A stretch of 50,975 nt of DNA from an uncultured Desulfovibrio sp. (GCA_949291675.1 CASEWR010000026.1:1-50975); one strand, 5' to 3'. Positions 27,006-35,859 are shown, numbered from the stretch's first letter. Numbers and translations: made by a program. Notes: a model not told the origin generated them from the letters alone.

Positions 27006-28433
27006 ATGGACAGCAGAATCAAGCATATACATATGGTCGGCATAGGCGGCGCAGGCATGTGCGGCATTGCCGAGGTGCTCATCAACCTGGGCTATACCAT
27101 CACAGGCTCGGATCAAGCCGAGTCACAGACTGTACAGCGTCTTCGGGACATGGGCTGTGTGGTGCACATCGGCCACGATGCCTCGCACGTGGGCACCGAG
27201 CAGGTGCTGGTGAAGTCCACTGCCATCAGTGAGGACAATCCCGAGGTTGTGGAGGCCAGGCGTCTGGGCATTCCCGTCATCCCCAGGGCCGAGATGCTGG
27301 CAGAGCTCATGCGTCTGCGCCAGGGCATTGCCATTGCCGGTACTCACGGCAAGACAACCACCACGTCGCTGACTGCCTCCATCTTCGATGCTGCAGGCCT
27401 GGACCCCACGGTCATCATCGGCGGCAGGCTCAATGTCTACGGCACCAATGCCCATCTCGGGCACGGCGACTACCTCATTGCCGAGGCCGATGAGTCTGAC
27501 GGCTCCTTCCTCTGCCTCTTCCCCATTCTCAATGTGGTGACCAACGTGGACGAGGACCATCTTGATCACTACAAGACCAGGGAGAATCTGGACGAGGCCT
27601 TTGTGCAGTTCATGAACAAGGTGCCCTTCTACGGCATCAACGTGGTCTGCGGGGACGACAAGGGCGTGCGCCGCCTCCTGCCCAGGGTCAAGCGTCCGGT
27701 CATGACCTACGGGCTGGACGAGGGCAATACCCTGCGTGCCGAGGCCATTGACCTCTCGAAGGAGAGCCACTTCAGGGTCTGGTACAAGAAGCGCCTCCTT
27801 GGGGAAGTGCACCTGCCCCAGCCTGGTGTGCACAATGTGCGCAATGCCCTGGCAGCCATCGGGGTGTCCTTAAGTGCCCAGATTCCCTTCCAGGAAATCG
27901 TGAAGGGCCTTGCCACCTTCTCCGGTGTGGCCAGGCGCTTTGAATACAAGGGCACGCGCAGGGGCATTGTGGTGTACGATGACTATGGGCACCACCCCCA
28001 TGAAATCGAGGCAACCCTTGCCACAGCCCGCATGGTCTTCCCGGGCAGGCGGGTGGTCGCAGCCTTCCAGCCCCATCGCTTCTCCCGTACCCAGGCGCAC
28101 TTTGGTGAGTTCTGCAAGGTCTTTGACGGTGTGGACGAGGTCTTTCTGACCGAGATCTACGCAGCCTCGGAAAAGCCCATTCCCGGTGTCTCGGGCCAGA
28201 GCCTGGCCCAGGGCATGCGTCAGGTGAGCACTGCCCATGTGACCTACTGCGAGACCCTGGATGAGATGGTGCAGGCACTCGACAGGGAGCTGCAGCCTGG
28301 TGATGTGCTGCTCACCATTGGTGCCGGCAGCATCACAAAGGTCGGCCCTGCCTGGCTTGCCCTTGAGACTGCGCCAAAGGACGAAGGTGCAGCAGGGGCA
28401 GAGGCAGCCGGGGAAAGGGCAGACAGGGCATAG
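27006..28433 (+). CDS. murC: UDP-MurNAc:L-alanine ligase
   Basis: 475 residues. First amino-acid addition to UDP-MurNAc, cytoplasmic and ATP-dependent. [17 protein letters not shown] (about 9-25), the P-loop [30 protein letters not shown] and FQPHRFSRT are all intact. AGGA lies 7 nt before the ATG. It is 8 bp upstream of murB and probably co-transcribed with it. Confidence 0.97.
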   Translation: MDSRIKHIHMVGIGGAGMCGIAEVLINLGYTITGSDQAESQTVQRLRDMGCVVHIGHDASHVGTEQVLVKSTAISEDNPEVVEARRLGIPVIPRAEMLAELMRLRQGIAIAGTHGKTTTTSLTASIFDAAGLDPTVIIGGRLNVYGTNAHLGHGDYLIAEADESDGSFLCLFPILNVVTNVDEDHLDHYKTRENLDEAFVQFMNKVPFYGINVVCGDDKGVRRLLPRVKRPVMTYGLDEGNTLRAEAIDLSKESHFRVWYKKRLLGEVHLPQPGVHNVRNALAAIGVSLSAQIPFQEIVKGLATFSGVARRFEYKGTRRGIVVYDDYGHHPHEIEATLATARMVFPGRRVVAAFQPHRFSRTQAHFGEFCKVFDGVDEVFLTEIYAASEKPIPGVSGQSLAQGMRQVSTAHVTYCETLDEMVQALDRELQPGDVLLTIGAGSITKVGPAWLALETAPKDEGAAGAEAAGERADRA

Positions 28434-28441
28434 GAGAGTGT

Positions 28442-29443
28442 ATGCGCATTGAGGACAGTGTCAGCCTGGCAGCCAGAACAACCCTGGGCCTTGGCGGAAC
28501 ATGCACAGCAGAAGTCGTGCTGGAGGAGACGGGCGACCTTGAGGCGCTGCCAGCGCTTGTCCGCCGCTTTTCTCTGCCCGTGTACGTGCTTGGTGCAGGC
28601 TCCAATGTCCTGGCCATGGACGGCAGGCATGAGCTGCTGCTGCTGCGGCCCGCCATGAACAAGGCGCCCTTTGTGTGCGGCACAGCTGTGCTGCCGGCAG
28701 GGCAGCAAGCACAGGCCGACTGCGCTGGCCAGGCCGACTGCGCAGACCAGGCCGGCCGCGCAGACCAGGCTGACAGTGCCACGTACGCAGCGTCTGAGGC
28801 TGTCCTTGTGCGCGTGGCTGCAGGCACTCCCCTGCCGCAGCTTCTGGCCTTCTGCCGCAGAGAAGGCCTCACGGGGCTTGAGGGCCTTGCCGGCATCCCG
28901 GGCCGTGTGGGCGGGGCCATAGCCATGAATGCCGGCTCCTTTGGGTCCTGCATGGGCGATCATCTGGCAAGCGTGGATATCTGGGCCGGGGCTGAACTGC
29001 AGACACTGAGCCGTGCAGAACTTGAGCTTGGCTACCGCCATTTTGCGCCTGCCCAGGCACTGCCCGGGCCCTGGTTTGTAACTGGTGCCACACTTGCTCT
29101 TGCCAGGACCAGAGACCCTTCTGAAGTGGGTGCTCGCATGGCAGAGCATCTGGCCACCAAGAAGGCACGCCAGCCTGTCACTGCCCGTTCGGCAGGCTGT
29201 GTCTTCAAAAATCCCCCGCAGGGGCCTTCTGCAGGCATATTGCTTGACAGAGCGGGCTTTAAGGGCAAAAAACTCGGCGGCGTGGCCTTTTCGACCATGC
29301 ATGCCAACTTCCTTGTCAATGAGGACAAGGGCACAGCATCTGATGCCGTGCGCCTTCTGGATCGGGCCCGGGAGCGCGTGGCTCAGCTGTTCAACACTGA
29401 GCTTGAGCTCGAGGTACAGACCCTGCCGTGGCGCTCTTTGTAA
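28442..29443 (+). CDS. murB: UDP-N-acetylenolpyruvoylglucosamine reductase with repeat insertion
   Basis: 333 residues. The FAD/NADPH enzyme that reduces UDP-GlcNAc-enolpyruvate to UDP-MurNAc. The FAD domain carries VLGAGSNVL and GLAGIPGRVGGAIAMNAGSFG. AGCVFKNPP holds a Cys where many MurB proteins have the proton-donor Ser. The C-terminus has AGFKGKKLGG, MHANFLVN and the LELEVQ glutamate. Residues about 91-115 are an inserted QADCAG/QADCAD/QAGRAD repeat from an 18-bp DNA repeat. TAGGAGAG precedes the ATG. It overlaps ftsQ by 16 bp. Confidence 0.93.
   Translation: MRIEDSVSLAARTTLGLGGTCTAEVVLEETGDLEALPALVRRFSLPVYVLGAGSNVLAMDGRHELLLLRPAMNKAPFVCGTAVLPAGQQAQADCAGQADCADQAGRADQADSATYAASEAVLVRVAAGTPLPQLLAFCRREGLTGLEGLAGIPGRVGGAIAMNAGSFGSCMGDHLASVDIWAGAELQTLSRAELELGYRHFAPAQALPGPWFVTGATLALARTRDPSEVGARMAEHLATKKARQPVTARSAGCVFKNPPQGPSAGILLDRAGFKGKKLGGVAFSTMHANFLVNEDKGTASDAVRLLDRARERVAQLFNTELELEVQTLPWRSL
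28712..28780 (+). repeat. 18-bp tandem repeat inside murB
   Basis: Nearly four units of CAGGCCGACTGCGCAGAC, in frame, encode Gln-Ala-Asp/Gly-Cys/Arg-Ala-Asp hexapeptides in the FAD-binding domain of MurB. Confidence 0.85.
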
Positions 29444-30582
29444 GAAAACGTCCTGATGCCGGCACATCTGCCAAAACCAGCACAGCCCCTGCTCCACCTG
29501 AGCAGGGGACTCTCAGCGATCGCGATGTGCTGGCCGGCATTGTGCACAGGACCACAGCCGGGGCACGGGAATATCAGCGCGACAGACGCAGCATCATGGA
29601 CATGCAGACCGTGGCAGGGCCAGGGGCTGCCAATACCCGCATTGTGGAATCTGGTGTGCTCTCTGACCAGCCCACTGTGGCGGACATGATGCAGGGGCAG
29701 ACAGGGCAGGGCCAGCCCGGTCAGCAGCCGGGCCAGCAGGGCCAACCGGGCCAGTCAGGTCAGGCCGATGCAGCCAGTCAGGCGGCAGAGGAGGCAGACA
29801 GACCCGAACGCCCCTCCTTCCTTGCCCGTCTGAAAAGGAAGGTACGCAATCTTGCTTTCCTTGTGGCAGGTCTTGCTGTCTTTGTGCTTTCCCTGCTGGG
29901 CGTCTATGAGTTCAGCAACTGGCTCTACATCTGGATGCATACCTCGCCCATGTTCGTGACAAAGCACATTGACATCACCGGCAATGTGCGTCTGCAGCGG
30001 GATATGATTTTGCAGCTTGGCGGCCTGAAAGAGGGCGACAATGCCTTTTCTGTCAGCGTGGCAGCTGTGGAGCACAGACTCAGACAGACGCCCTGGGTGG
30101 AGGATGTCTCAGTCAAGCGCATTCTGCCGGACCGCTTTGTTATTCGTCTGCAGGAGCGCATGCCGAGTTTCTGGATCCGCAGGGGCGGGCGACTGTTTTA
30201 TGCAAATGAACGCGGGGAATACATTGCTCCTGTGGAGAGCAGTAATTTCATGTCCCTGCCGATTCTGTCCATTGAACCGGGAAGTGAGGACGCAATACCG
30301 TATCTTTCACGCCTGATGCGTGATATACGCAGCGGAATACTGCCTGTAGAGGCCGGTGCCATTGCCACGGTTGACGTATCTCCCAGCCGTGGTGTAGAAC
30401 TGTATCTTGAGGATAGAGAAATGCGCCTGTCTCTTGCCCCTGATGACTGGGATGGAAACCTGGTTCGACTGAGTGCAACCATTGGTGATCTTGCCAGACG
30501 CAGGGAGCTGAGCAGTGTGCAGGAGGTCCGTACTTCGCGGAACAGCGTCTGGATCGTGTTGCGCCGGCCAGTGGATCAATAA
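29428..30582 (+). CDS. ftsQ: Cell division protein FtsQ with disordered N-terminal region
   Basis: 384 residues versus about 250-280 for the family. One transmembrane helix (about 141-160) is followed by a periplasmic POTRA domain (about 176-247, HIDITGNVRLQRDMIL) and the FtsQ beta domain. FtsQ scaffolds FtsL/FtsB at the septum. Residues 1-138 are cytoplasmic and disordered, with a TGQGQPGQQPGQQGQPGQ-type stretch (about 89-114). GTG start at 29428, inside the end of murB, implies translational coupling. The later part of the gene has visibly fewer C-ending codons than its neighbours. Confidence 0.92.
   Translation: MALFVRKRPDAGTSAKTSTAPAPPEQGTLSDRDVLAGIVHRTTAGAREYQRDRRSIMDMQTVAGPGAANTRIVESGVLSDQPTVADMMQGQTGQGQPGQQPGQQGQPGQSGQADAASQAAEEADRPERPSFLARLKRKVRNLAFLVAGLAVFVLSLLGVYEFSNWLYIWMHTSPMFVTKHIDITGNVRLQRDMILQLGGLKEGDNAFSVSVAAVEHRLRQTPWVEDVSVKRILPDRFVIRLQERMPSFWIRRGGRLFYANERGEYIAPVESSNFMSLPILSIEPGSEDAIPYLSRLMRDIRSGILPVEAGAIATVDVSPSRGVELYLEDREMRLSLAPDDWDGNLVRLSATIGDLARRRELSSVQEVRTSRNSVWIVLRRPVDQ
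29697..29765 (+). repeat. Degenerate CAG/GGC repeat inside ftsQ
   Basis: Units based on GGCCAGCCGGGCCAGCAG encode Gln-Pro/Gln-Gly runs. The DNA motif matches the ftsI array. Confidence 0.75.
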
Positions 30583-30699
30583 CAGGTTACAAGGATCTCA
30601 AAGGCCTGCCACGGCACATCATGTTCCAGCCATGGCAGAGGCAGGCAGACAGTTCTGACATCGGAAATCTATCTTTTCCTGAAGGCATGCGGAGGGGGC

Positions 30700-31995
30700 G
30701 TGGAAAAAGCTGGTTCTGAATACATTGTTGGTCTTGATATAGGGACGACCAAGGTTTGTGCCGTTGTCGCCGAACTTCTGCAGGATCGTCAGCTTAAGAT
30801 CATAGGTATCGGAGACTGCGAGTCCAGAGGACTGCGCAAGGGCATGGTGGTCAATATCGAGGACACCGTGCGTTCCATTCGCCAGGCTGTTGATGTTGCC
30901 GGTCAGATGGCTGGCTGCAACATCAACGCTGTTTTTGTGGGTATTGCCGGTGGCCACATCATGGGCATCAACAGCCATGGTGTCATTGCCGTGCAGGGCA
31001 ATGAGGTCATGTCCACGGACGTGACCCGTGTGATCGAGGCTGCCCGTACTGTTGCCATCCCCTCGGATCGCGAAGTCATCCATATCCTGCCCCAGGAATA
31101 CATTGTCGATAATCAGCGGGGTATTGTGGACCCCATCGGCATGGCCGGTGTGCGTCTGGAAGTGAACGTGCATATTGTGACAGCAGCGCTGTCCAGCGCC
31201 CAGAATATCGTGCGTTCCTCCAATCGCGCAGGCCTGCATGTGGAAGACATCGTGCTGGAATCCCTGGCTTCTGCCAAGGCTGTGCTCACAGATGAGGAAC
31301 GTGAGATCGGTGTGGCCCTGGTGGACCTTGGCGGCGGCACGAGCGATATCGCCATCTTCGAGAACAACTCCATCAAGCACACGGCTGTGGTGCCCCTTGG
31401 CGGCTCCACCCTCACCAATGACATTGCCTTTGGGCTGAGGACGCCCACCAAGGCTGCCGAGCGCATCAAGGTCAAGTACGGCTGTGCGCTGCGCGACCTT
31501 GTGCGTGAGGACGAGACCATCGAGGTGCCGTCCGTTGGCGGCCGTCCGCCGCAGAAGCTCTCCCGTCAGGTGCTGGCAGACATCTGCGAGCCGCGCATGG
31601 AAGAGATTCTCACCTTTGTGGACAGAACCCTGGTCAACTCCGGCTGCAAGGACAGAATCCGCTCCGGCGTGGTGCTCACCGGTGGCGCAGCCCTCATCGA
31701 AGGCTGCATGGAACTCGGCGAGCAGATCTTCGGTGTGCCGACCCGTATCGGCTACCCCACCAATGTGAAGGGCCTTACCGACGTCGTGAACAACCCCAAG
31801 TTCTCCACGGCAGTGGGTCTTCTCCATTTTGGTGCGGACAAGGTGCTGGCCAGACAGATTTCCAGGGTGTCCAAGGAAGCTGAGGAGGAGGCCAAGCCCG
31901 AGACCAAGATTGTGAGCGAGCTCAGTACTCCTGAAGAGGGACCGTTCAAGCGTTTGCTGCGCAAGATGCGCAGCTGGTTCCAGGACATCAGCTAG
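30700..31995 (+). CDS. ftsA: Cell division protein FtsA
   Basis: 431 residues. An actin-like ATPase that anchors FtsZ to the membrane. Phosphate-1 motif VGLDIGTTKVCAVV (about 10-23), SHC/1C domain following, LVDLGGGTSDIA for phosphate 2, and GVVLTGGAALIEG for adenosine. The C-terminal KRLLRKMRSWFQDIS is the amphipathic membrane-targeting helix. The GTG start has GGAGGGGG immediately upstream. A 117-bp gap separates it from ftsQ. Confidence 0.97.
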   Translation: MEKAGSEYIVGLDIGTTKVCAVVAELLQDRQLKIIGIGDCESRGLRKGMVVNIEDTVRSIRQAVDVAGQMAGCNINAVFVGIAGGHIMGINSHGVIAVQGNEVMSTDVTRVIEAARTVAIPSDREVIHILPQEYIVDNQRGIVDPIGMAGVRLEVNVHIVTAALSSAQNIVRSSNRAGLHVEDIVLESLASAKAVLTDEEREIGVALVDLGGGTSDIAIFENNSIKHTAVVPLGGSTLTNDIAFGLRTPTKAAERIKVKYGCALRDLVREDETIEVPSVGGRPPQKLSRQVLADICEPRMEEILTFVDRTLVNSGCKDRIRSGVVLTGGAALIEGCMELGEQIFGVPTRIGYPTNVKGLTDVVNNPKFSTAVGLLHFGADKVLARQISRVSKEAEEEAKPETKIVSELSTPEEGPFKRLLRKMRSWFQDIS

Positions 31996-32083
31996 GAGGC
32001 GGCAGGACCTCGGCTGACACGTCACCGGGACATCAGCTGAACAGATATTTTTTCGGTTTCAGACAGCTGCCCTGACAGACCGG

Positions 32084-32109
32084 CTGTGGAAAACCCCAAT
32101 TTTCCACAG
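32084..32109. promoter_or_regulatory. Perfect inverted repeat with two DnaA-box-like sites upstream of ftsZ
   Basis: CTGTGGAAAA-CCCCAA-TTTTCCACAG is a perfect 10-bp inverted repeat. Each arm contains TTTTCCACA, which fits the DnaA-box consensus TTWTNCACA, in opposite orientations. It lies 67 bp upstream of the ftsZ start. As RNA it would form a stable hairpin in the ftsZ leader. Role unproven. Confidence 0.5.
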
Positions 32110-32175
32110 TGCAGGATGGGTATGCCGGCTCTGGAAACCATGGTTTTGCGGGTTTTCAACTTGAGAGGAAGAGTC

Positions 32176-33531
32176 ATGCAGGACTCAATAATTGATATGA
32201 TTGATGATGGGCATATGACAGGCGGAGCACGTATCCTGGTGGTCGGCGTCGGTGGTGGCGGCGGGAATGCCGTCAAAAACATGATTGAACTTGGTCTCAC
32301 CGGCGTGGAGTTCATTTGTGCCAATACGGATCTGCAGGCTCTCAGCGCCAATCCTGCTCCTGTGCACATCCAGCTCGGCGAGAAGCTCACCAGAGGTCTT
32401 GGTGCAGGCTCCAATCCCGATGTGGGCCGCGAAGCTGCCTCCGAGAGCATTCAGCTCATCCAGGAAGCCGTTGCCCAGGCAGACATGGTCTTCGTGACTG
32501 CCGGCATGGGCGGCGGCACGGGCACTGGTGCAGCTCCCATTGTGGCCGAGACTGCCAAGAAGAACGGCGCCCTCACCGTGGGTGTGGTGACCCGTCCCTT
32601 CAGCTTTGAGGGCAAGAAGCGCGCAGCCTCTGCCCAGGCTGGCATTGATGAGCTCAGCAAGCATGTGGACTGCCTCATCATCATTCCCAATGACCGCATC
32701 ATGACCCTTGCTCCCAAGAAAACGCCTGTGCGCGAAGTCATGGCCATGGCCAATGACGTGCTCTACTACGGCGTGAAGGGCATTTCCGACGTCATCACCC
32801 GTCCCGGCTACATCAACCTTGACTTTGCCGACGTGCGCGCCTGCATGTCCGAAGCCGGCCTTGCCCTCATGGGCATGGGCTCCGGCAAGGGCGAGAACCG
32901 CGCTGACGACGCAGTCTCCAAGGCCATTTCCAGCCCGCTGCTTGAAGACATCACCCTGGCCACTGCCAAGGCCGTGCTCTACAACGTCACGGCTCCCGAG
33001 GACATTTCCAGCGATGAAATGGCCCGCATTGGCGAGAAGATCTACGAGGCAGCTCCTGAAGACGCCAATATCTTTGCCGGTGTAGTCTTTGACGATACCC
33101 TGGAAGACGAAATCCGCGTCACCCTGGTTGCCACAGGCATCGAGGCCGAGCCGCGCCTTGATCAGCGCAGCACCATGCGCCAGATTCCCAAACCCGCTCC
33201 CGTGCAGCAGAACTATGCTGCCGCAGGTCCTGCCTACGCCAGACAGCCCTTTGCCAGTGAGCCCTCGGCTGTGCGCCAGCTGGACATGAACAATGTGACC
33301 AGACCTGACATGCCTGCCCATGACGGCAGCGAGCCGGGCTTTCTTGCCGGTTCCGGGCATCCTACCAGCTCCATGCGCAGCAAGCAGTTCCGCGATGAAG
33401 CCAGAGTGCGCTGGGAACAGGAAAAGGGCTCCTTCTCCAGAGGGGAGCACGGGGAATACAATATGAAGATTGAGGACCCCAGCGATTCCATCCTGGATGT
33501 GCCCACCTTCATTCGCAACAAAATAGACTAA
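32176..33531 (+). CDS. ftsZ: Cell division protein FtsZ
   Basis: 451 residues. A tubulin-like GTPase that forms the Z-ring. Nucleotide-binding VGVGGGGGNAVKNM is near 24-37 and the tubulin signature GGGTGTGAAP near 114-123. The T7 loop with NLDFADV is present. A linker of about 110 residues ends in the conserved peptide LDVPTFIRNKID that binds FtsA. ATG 32176 with GAGAGG upstream was preferred over the longer frame from 32086, which would translate the inverted repeat. Last gene of the dcw cluster, followed by a terminator. Confidence 0.98.
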   Translation: MQDSIIDMIDDGHMTGGARILVVGVGGGGGNAVKNMIELGLTGVEFICANTDLQALSANPAPVHIQLGEKLTRGLGAGSNPDVGREAASESIQLIQEAVAQADMVFVTAGMGGGTGTGAAPIVAETAKKNGALTVGVVTRPFSFEGKKRAASAQAGIDELSKHVDCLIIIPNDRIMTLAPKKTPVREVMAMANDVLYYGVKGISDVITRPGYINLDFADVRACMSEAGLALMGMGSGKGENRADDAVSKAISSPLLEDITLATAKAVLYNVTAPEDISSDEMARIGEKIYEAAPEDANIFAGVVFDDTLEDEIRVTLVATGIEAEPRLDQRSTMRQIPKPAPVQQNYAAAGPAYARQPFASEPSAVRQLDMNNVTRPDMPAHDGSEPGFLAGSGHPTSSMRSKQFRDEARVRWEQEKGSFSRGEHGEYNMKIEDPSDSILDVPTFIRNKID

Positions 33532-33620
33532 TCACAACTGTACCGGCCTGAAGCCAGACGCAGGCTTCAAGGTACGGCATCCCGTTTTCAGGGCCCTTCC
33601 TCGGTTCTGAAAGCCCGCCG

Positions 33621-33654
33621 GGAGGTCCTTTGGGGAGGGCCTCCTGTTCTTTTT
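33621..33654 (+). terminator. Rho-independent terminator after ftsZ
   Basis: GGAGGTCC (33621-33628) pairs with GGGCCTCC (33637-33644, one G.U), followed by TGTTCTTTTT. It closes the dcw transcription unit. Confidence 0.7.
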
Positions 33655-33681
33655 CAACCAGCCGCAAGGCACGAGGCAACC

Positions 33682-33885
33682 ATGTCCCTCTTTGCACCAC
33701 GTTCTGCTCAGACCACCATTCCCTGCCCGCAGTGCAAGAAACCCATGACCATTGAGCGCTCCTGCCACAGGGTCTATATGCGCTGCCCCAACTGCCGCGA
33801 GACGCACCCTGTTGAGGGCTATATTCGCAAGGCAGACAAGGCCATGGAAGAGTTCCTGGACAACTGCTACGTAGACCGTATTTAA
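33682..33885 (+). CDS. Small dual-CXXC zinc-ribbon protein
   Basis: 67 residues. Two CXXC knuckles (Cys15/Cys18 in PCPQC and Cys35/Cys38 in RCPNC) with an extra Cys28-His29 between them indicate a rubredoxin-like or zinc-ribbon fold. Similar short dual-CXXC proteins occur in Desulfovibrio-type bacteria, without a firm role. GAGG lies about 6 nt before the ATG. It lies just past the ftsZ terminator, so it may rely on read-through or its own promoter. A nucleic-acid-binding or redox role is conjecture. Confidence 0.75.
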   Translation: MSLFAPRSAQTTIPCPQCKKPMTIERSCHRVYMRCPNCRETHPVEGYIRKADKAMEEFLDNCYVDRI

Positions 33886-34035
33886 AGCACAGGACGGTTG
33901 TCAGTCCGCGTCTCACGAGCAGGGACGCACGCAAGTCTTCTGTACAGGCTGTGCAGCAGCTGCACGCTTGTGCGGTATCGTACTTGTACTTCTGTGCAGA
34001 ACTGGTTCTGCGCCAGTTCTGCTTCAGCTCTGCTC

Positions 34036-34065
34036 TTGACAGATGCGGACCTGGAAAGCTAGAAA
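34036..34065 (+). promoter_or_regulatory. Promoter of tRNA-Val
   Basis: TTGACA (34036-34041), an 18-bp spacer and TAGAAA (34060-34065), ending 10 bp before the mature tRNA 5' end. This is consistent with a stable-RNA promoter. Confidence 0.6.
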
Positions 34066-34075
34066 GTTCTTTCGT

Positions 34076-34151
34076 GGGCGGTTAGCTCAGCTGGTAGAGC
34101 GCTGCCCTTACAAGGCAGATGCCACAAGTTCAAGTCTTGTACCGCCCACCA
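34076..34151 (+). tRNA. tRNA-Val (anticodon UAC)
   Basis: 76 nt including an encoded CCA. The acceptor stem GGGCGGT pairs with ACCGCCC. The D-stem is GCTC/GAGC, the anticodon stem CTGCC/GGCAG encloses CTTACAA (anticodon TAC in DNA), and the T-stem ACAAG/CTTGT encloses TTCAAGT. All stems are perfect. Confidence 0.97.
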
Positions 34152-34372
34152 AACATGCGATTTCACAGGGTTTTACATGTCTTTGTACAGTGTAAGACCC
34201 TGTTTTTGCATGCAGAGCTCTTTTTCCCGGAGAGTCAGACCCTGCCCTGCAAGCATGGCAGCATGGAAGCGCTGTATGGTTTTTGGTATGGTTTGCAGAG
34301 TTCAAGTTTTCTCATAGTCCTGCTGCAGAGTACTGCAGGCCAGTGTGCCTGTGCGGGCACAAGGAGAAGGTC

Positions 34373-34870
34373 ATGGAGCTGACAGACGGCAGAGACCGCA
34401 TTGCTGTGGTGCGCAGTCTCATTGAGGAGTACACGGACTCTCTGGGCCTTGACCTGAGCTTTCAGAACCTCGACGCAGAGCTGGATGACCCGGCAGGAAA
34501 GTATGCACCGCCCCATGGTCAGATACTGCTGGCCATGGAGGGCGAGAAGGCCCTGGGCATGGTGGCCTGGCACTGGCTGGACGAGACAGGCCGGGACGAG
34601 GCAGGCCAGGACGAGACAGGCAAGGTGAAGCGTGGCGAGGTCAAGCGCCTGTATGTGCGCCCGGAGGCCCGCAGAGAAGGTATTGCCGCGAAACTCATGG
34701 AGGGCATCATTGCCAGCGCCAGAGAGTGCGGCTGCAACGAGCTTGTCCTGGACACCCTGACCAGCATGACACCTGCCCGCAACCTCTATGCCAGGTTCGG
34801 CTTTGAGGAATGCGCGCCGTACTACTTCAATCCCCTGGATAATGTTGTGTACATGAAGCTGGTGCTTTGA
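34373..34870 (+). CDS. GNAT-family N-acetyltransferase
   Basis: 165 residues. Acetyl-CoA-dependent acetyltransferase fold: beta-strand segment KRLYVRPEARREGIAAKLM carries the Q/RxxGxA-like pyrophosphate loop (RREGIA), followed by LDTLTSMTPARNLYARFGFEE, the usual motif B. The substrate is unknown; similar small GNATs acetylate amino acids or toxins. Residues about 70-84 are a DETGRDEAGQDETGK insertion encoded by a 15-bp repeat in a surface loop before the core strand. ATG 34373 is preceded by AAGGAGAAGG. A terminator follows at 34961. Confidence 0.88.
   Translation: MELTDGRDRIAVVRSLIEEYTDSLGLDLSFQNLDAELDDPAGKYAPPHGQILLAMEGEKALGMVAWHWLDETGRDEAGQDETGKVKRGEVKRLYVRPEARREGIAAKLMEGIIASARECGCNELVLDTLTSMTPARNLYARFGFEECAPYYFNPLDNVVYMKLVL
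34580..34624 (+). repeat. 15-bp tandem repeat inside the GNAT gene
   Basis: Three units of GACGAGACAGGCCAG type, in frame, encode DETGR-DEAGQ-DETGK. Confidence 0.85.
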
Positions 34871-34960
34871 GGACTGAAGTCCCTTAGGCCTATTGCATAC
34901 TGTATGAGCTGCAAAACCGCCATCATCGCTACAGCACTGCCGTACAAAGCAAGTACAAGG

Positions 34961-34989
34961 AAAGGGTCCCCTCATCAGGGGACCCTTTT
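34961..34989. terminator. Hairpin terminator after the GNAT gene
   Basis: AAAGGGTCCCCT-CATC-AGGGGACCCTTTT forms a near-perfect 12-bp stem. Its A/T flanks allow termination in both directions, so it may also stop gntR read-through. Confidence 0.75.
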
Positions 34990-35101
34990 GAAGTTGGGAT
35001 ACCCAGAGCCGTACAGCGTTAGAAGAGTATCTGCAGGGGGCAGATGCCAGGGTGCGTGCAGGCACGCCTTCTCCCAGACTTTCAGCTCTGAAACGTTCTG
35101 G

Positions 35102-35770
35102 TTACTCTTCTCCGACATCATCTATCTGTTTTGCAAGTCTTCTTCCAGATTCCAGGTAGTGTTCACGTAATGTATATTCAATAACCTGAACGTTCTTGCT
35201 CTTTACTGCATCTAAAATAAGTCTGTGCCGTTCATAAAACTCATCAGGAGTAAAGAGCGTATTCCAGGCTTTGTAGTAGAGAAATTTTGAAATATGTGAA
35301 CAAGACTTACGAGCAACATCAATCATCAGAGAATTATGGCACTTGCTCATGAGTGCATCGTGGAATTTTTCATCAATTTCACTCATGGAAGACAGACCAT
35401 CGACAGTCTGACTCAGTGCCTTCATTTCCGCAAGGATGGCATCAAAATCCGCCAAATCTGCCTTGGTAATCTTCGGGAGAGCCAGGGTAATGCACACTCC
35501 TTCCAGTGTGCCCCCAAGGAAATAACTTTCCTCTATTTCCTTCGCGGACATAGCACGGATACGTTTGCACTTTTGCGGTGCTCCCATGACCAGCCCTTCC
35601 TGTTGCAGGGTCATAAGCGCATCGCGGACTGGACCACGGCTAATCCCCAGGGACTCGGCAATCTGGCTTTCCTTAATGGGATCACCTGGGCGCAACGTGC
35701 CATTTAACAGGCATTCCTTGATGTACTCACGTGCCTGTTCGCTGAAGGTTGAACATTTGGGGGCGATCAT
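35102..35770 (-). CDS. GntR-family transcriptional regulator (FadR/FCD type)
   Basis: 222 residues. The N-terminal winged helix-turn-helix (about 10-70) has IAESLGISRGPVRDALMTL. The C-terminal all-helical FCD ligand-binding domain (about 85-210) carries His residues typical of metal/carboxylate ligand sites (KFHDALM, YERHRLILDA). FCD regulators commonly sense organic or amino acids. It lies downstream of, and on the same strand as, a transport/catabolic operon, but is separated by a terminator, with its own promoter region. Probable local regulator of that operon (inference). Codons are more AT-rich than in the dcw genes. Confidence 0.9.
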   Translation of the reverse strand: MIAPKCSTFSEQAREYIKECLLNGTLRPGDPIKESQIAESLGISRGPVRDALMTLQQEGLVMGAPQKCKRIRAMSAKEIEESYFLGGTLEGVCITLALPKITKADLADFDAILAEMKALSQTVDGLSSMSEIDEKFHDALMSKCHNSLMIDVARKSCSHISKFLYYKAWNTLFTPDEFYERHRLILDAVKSKNVQVIEYTLREHYLESGRRLAKQIDDVGEE

Positions 35771-35859
35771 TACAACTCCGCGGTAAGGTACTGGAAAAAT
35801 ACTGGACTTTTTCTGGCGGTACGATTTTTTGAGTATACAGTCATGAAAAATCCTGATGA

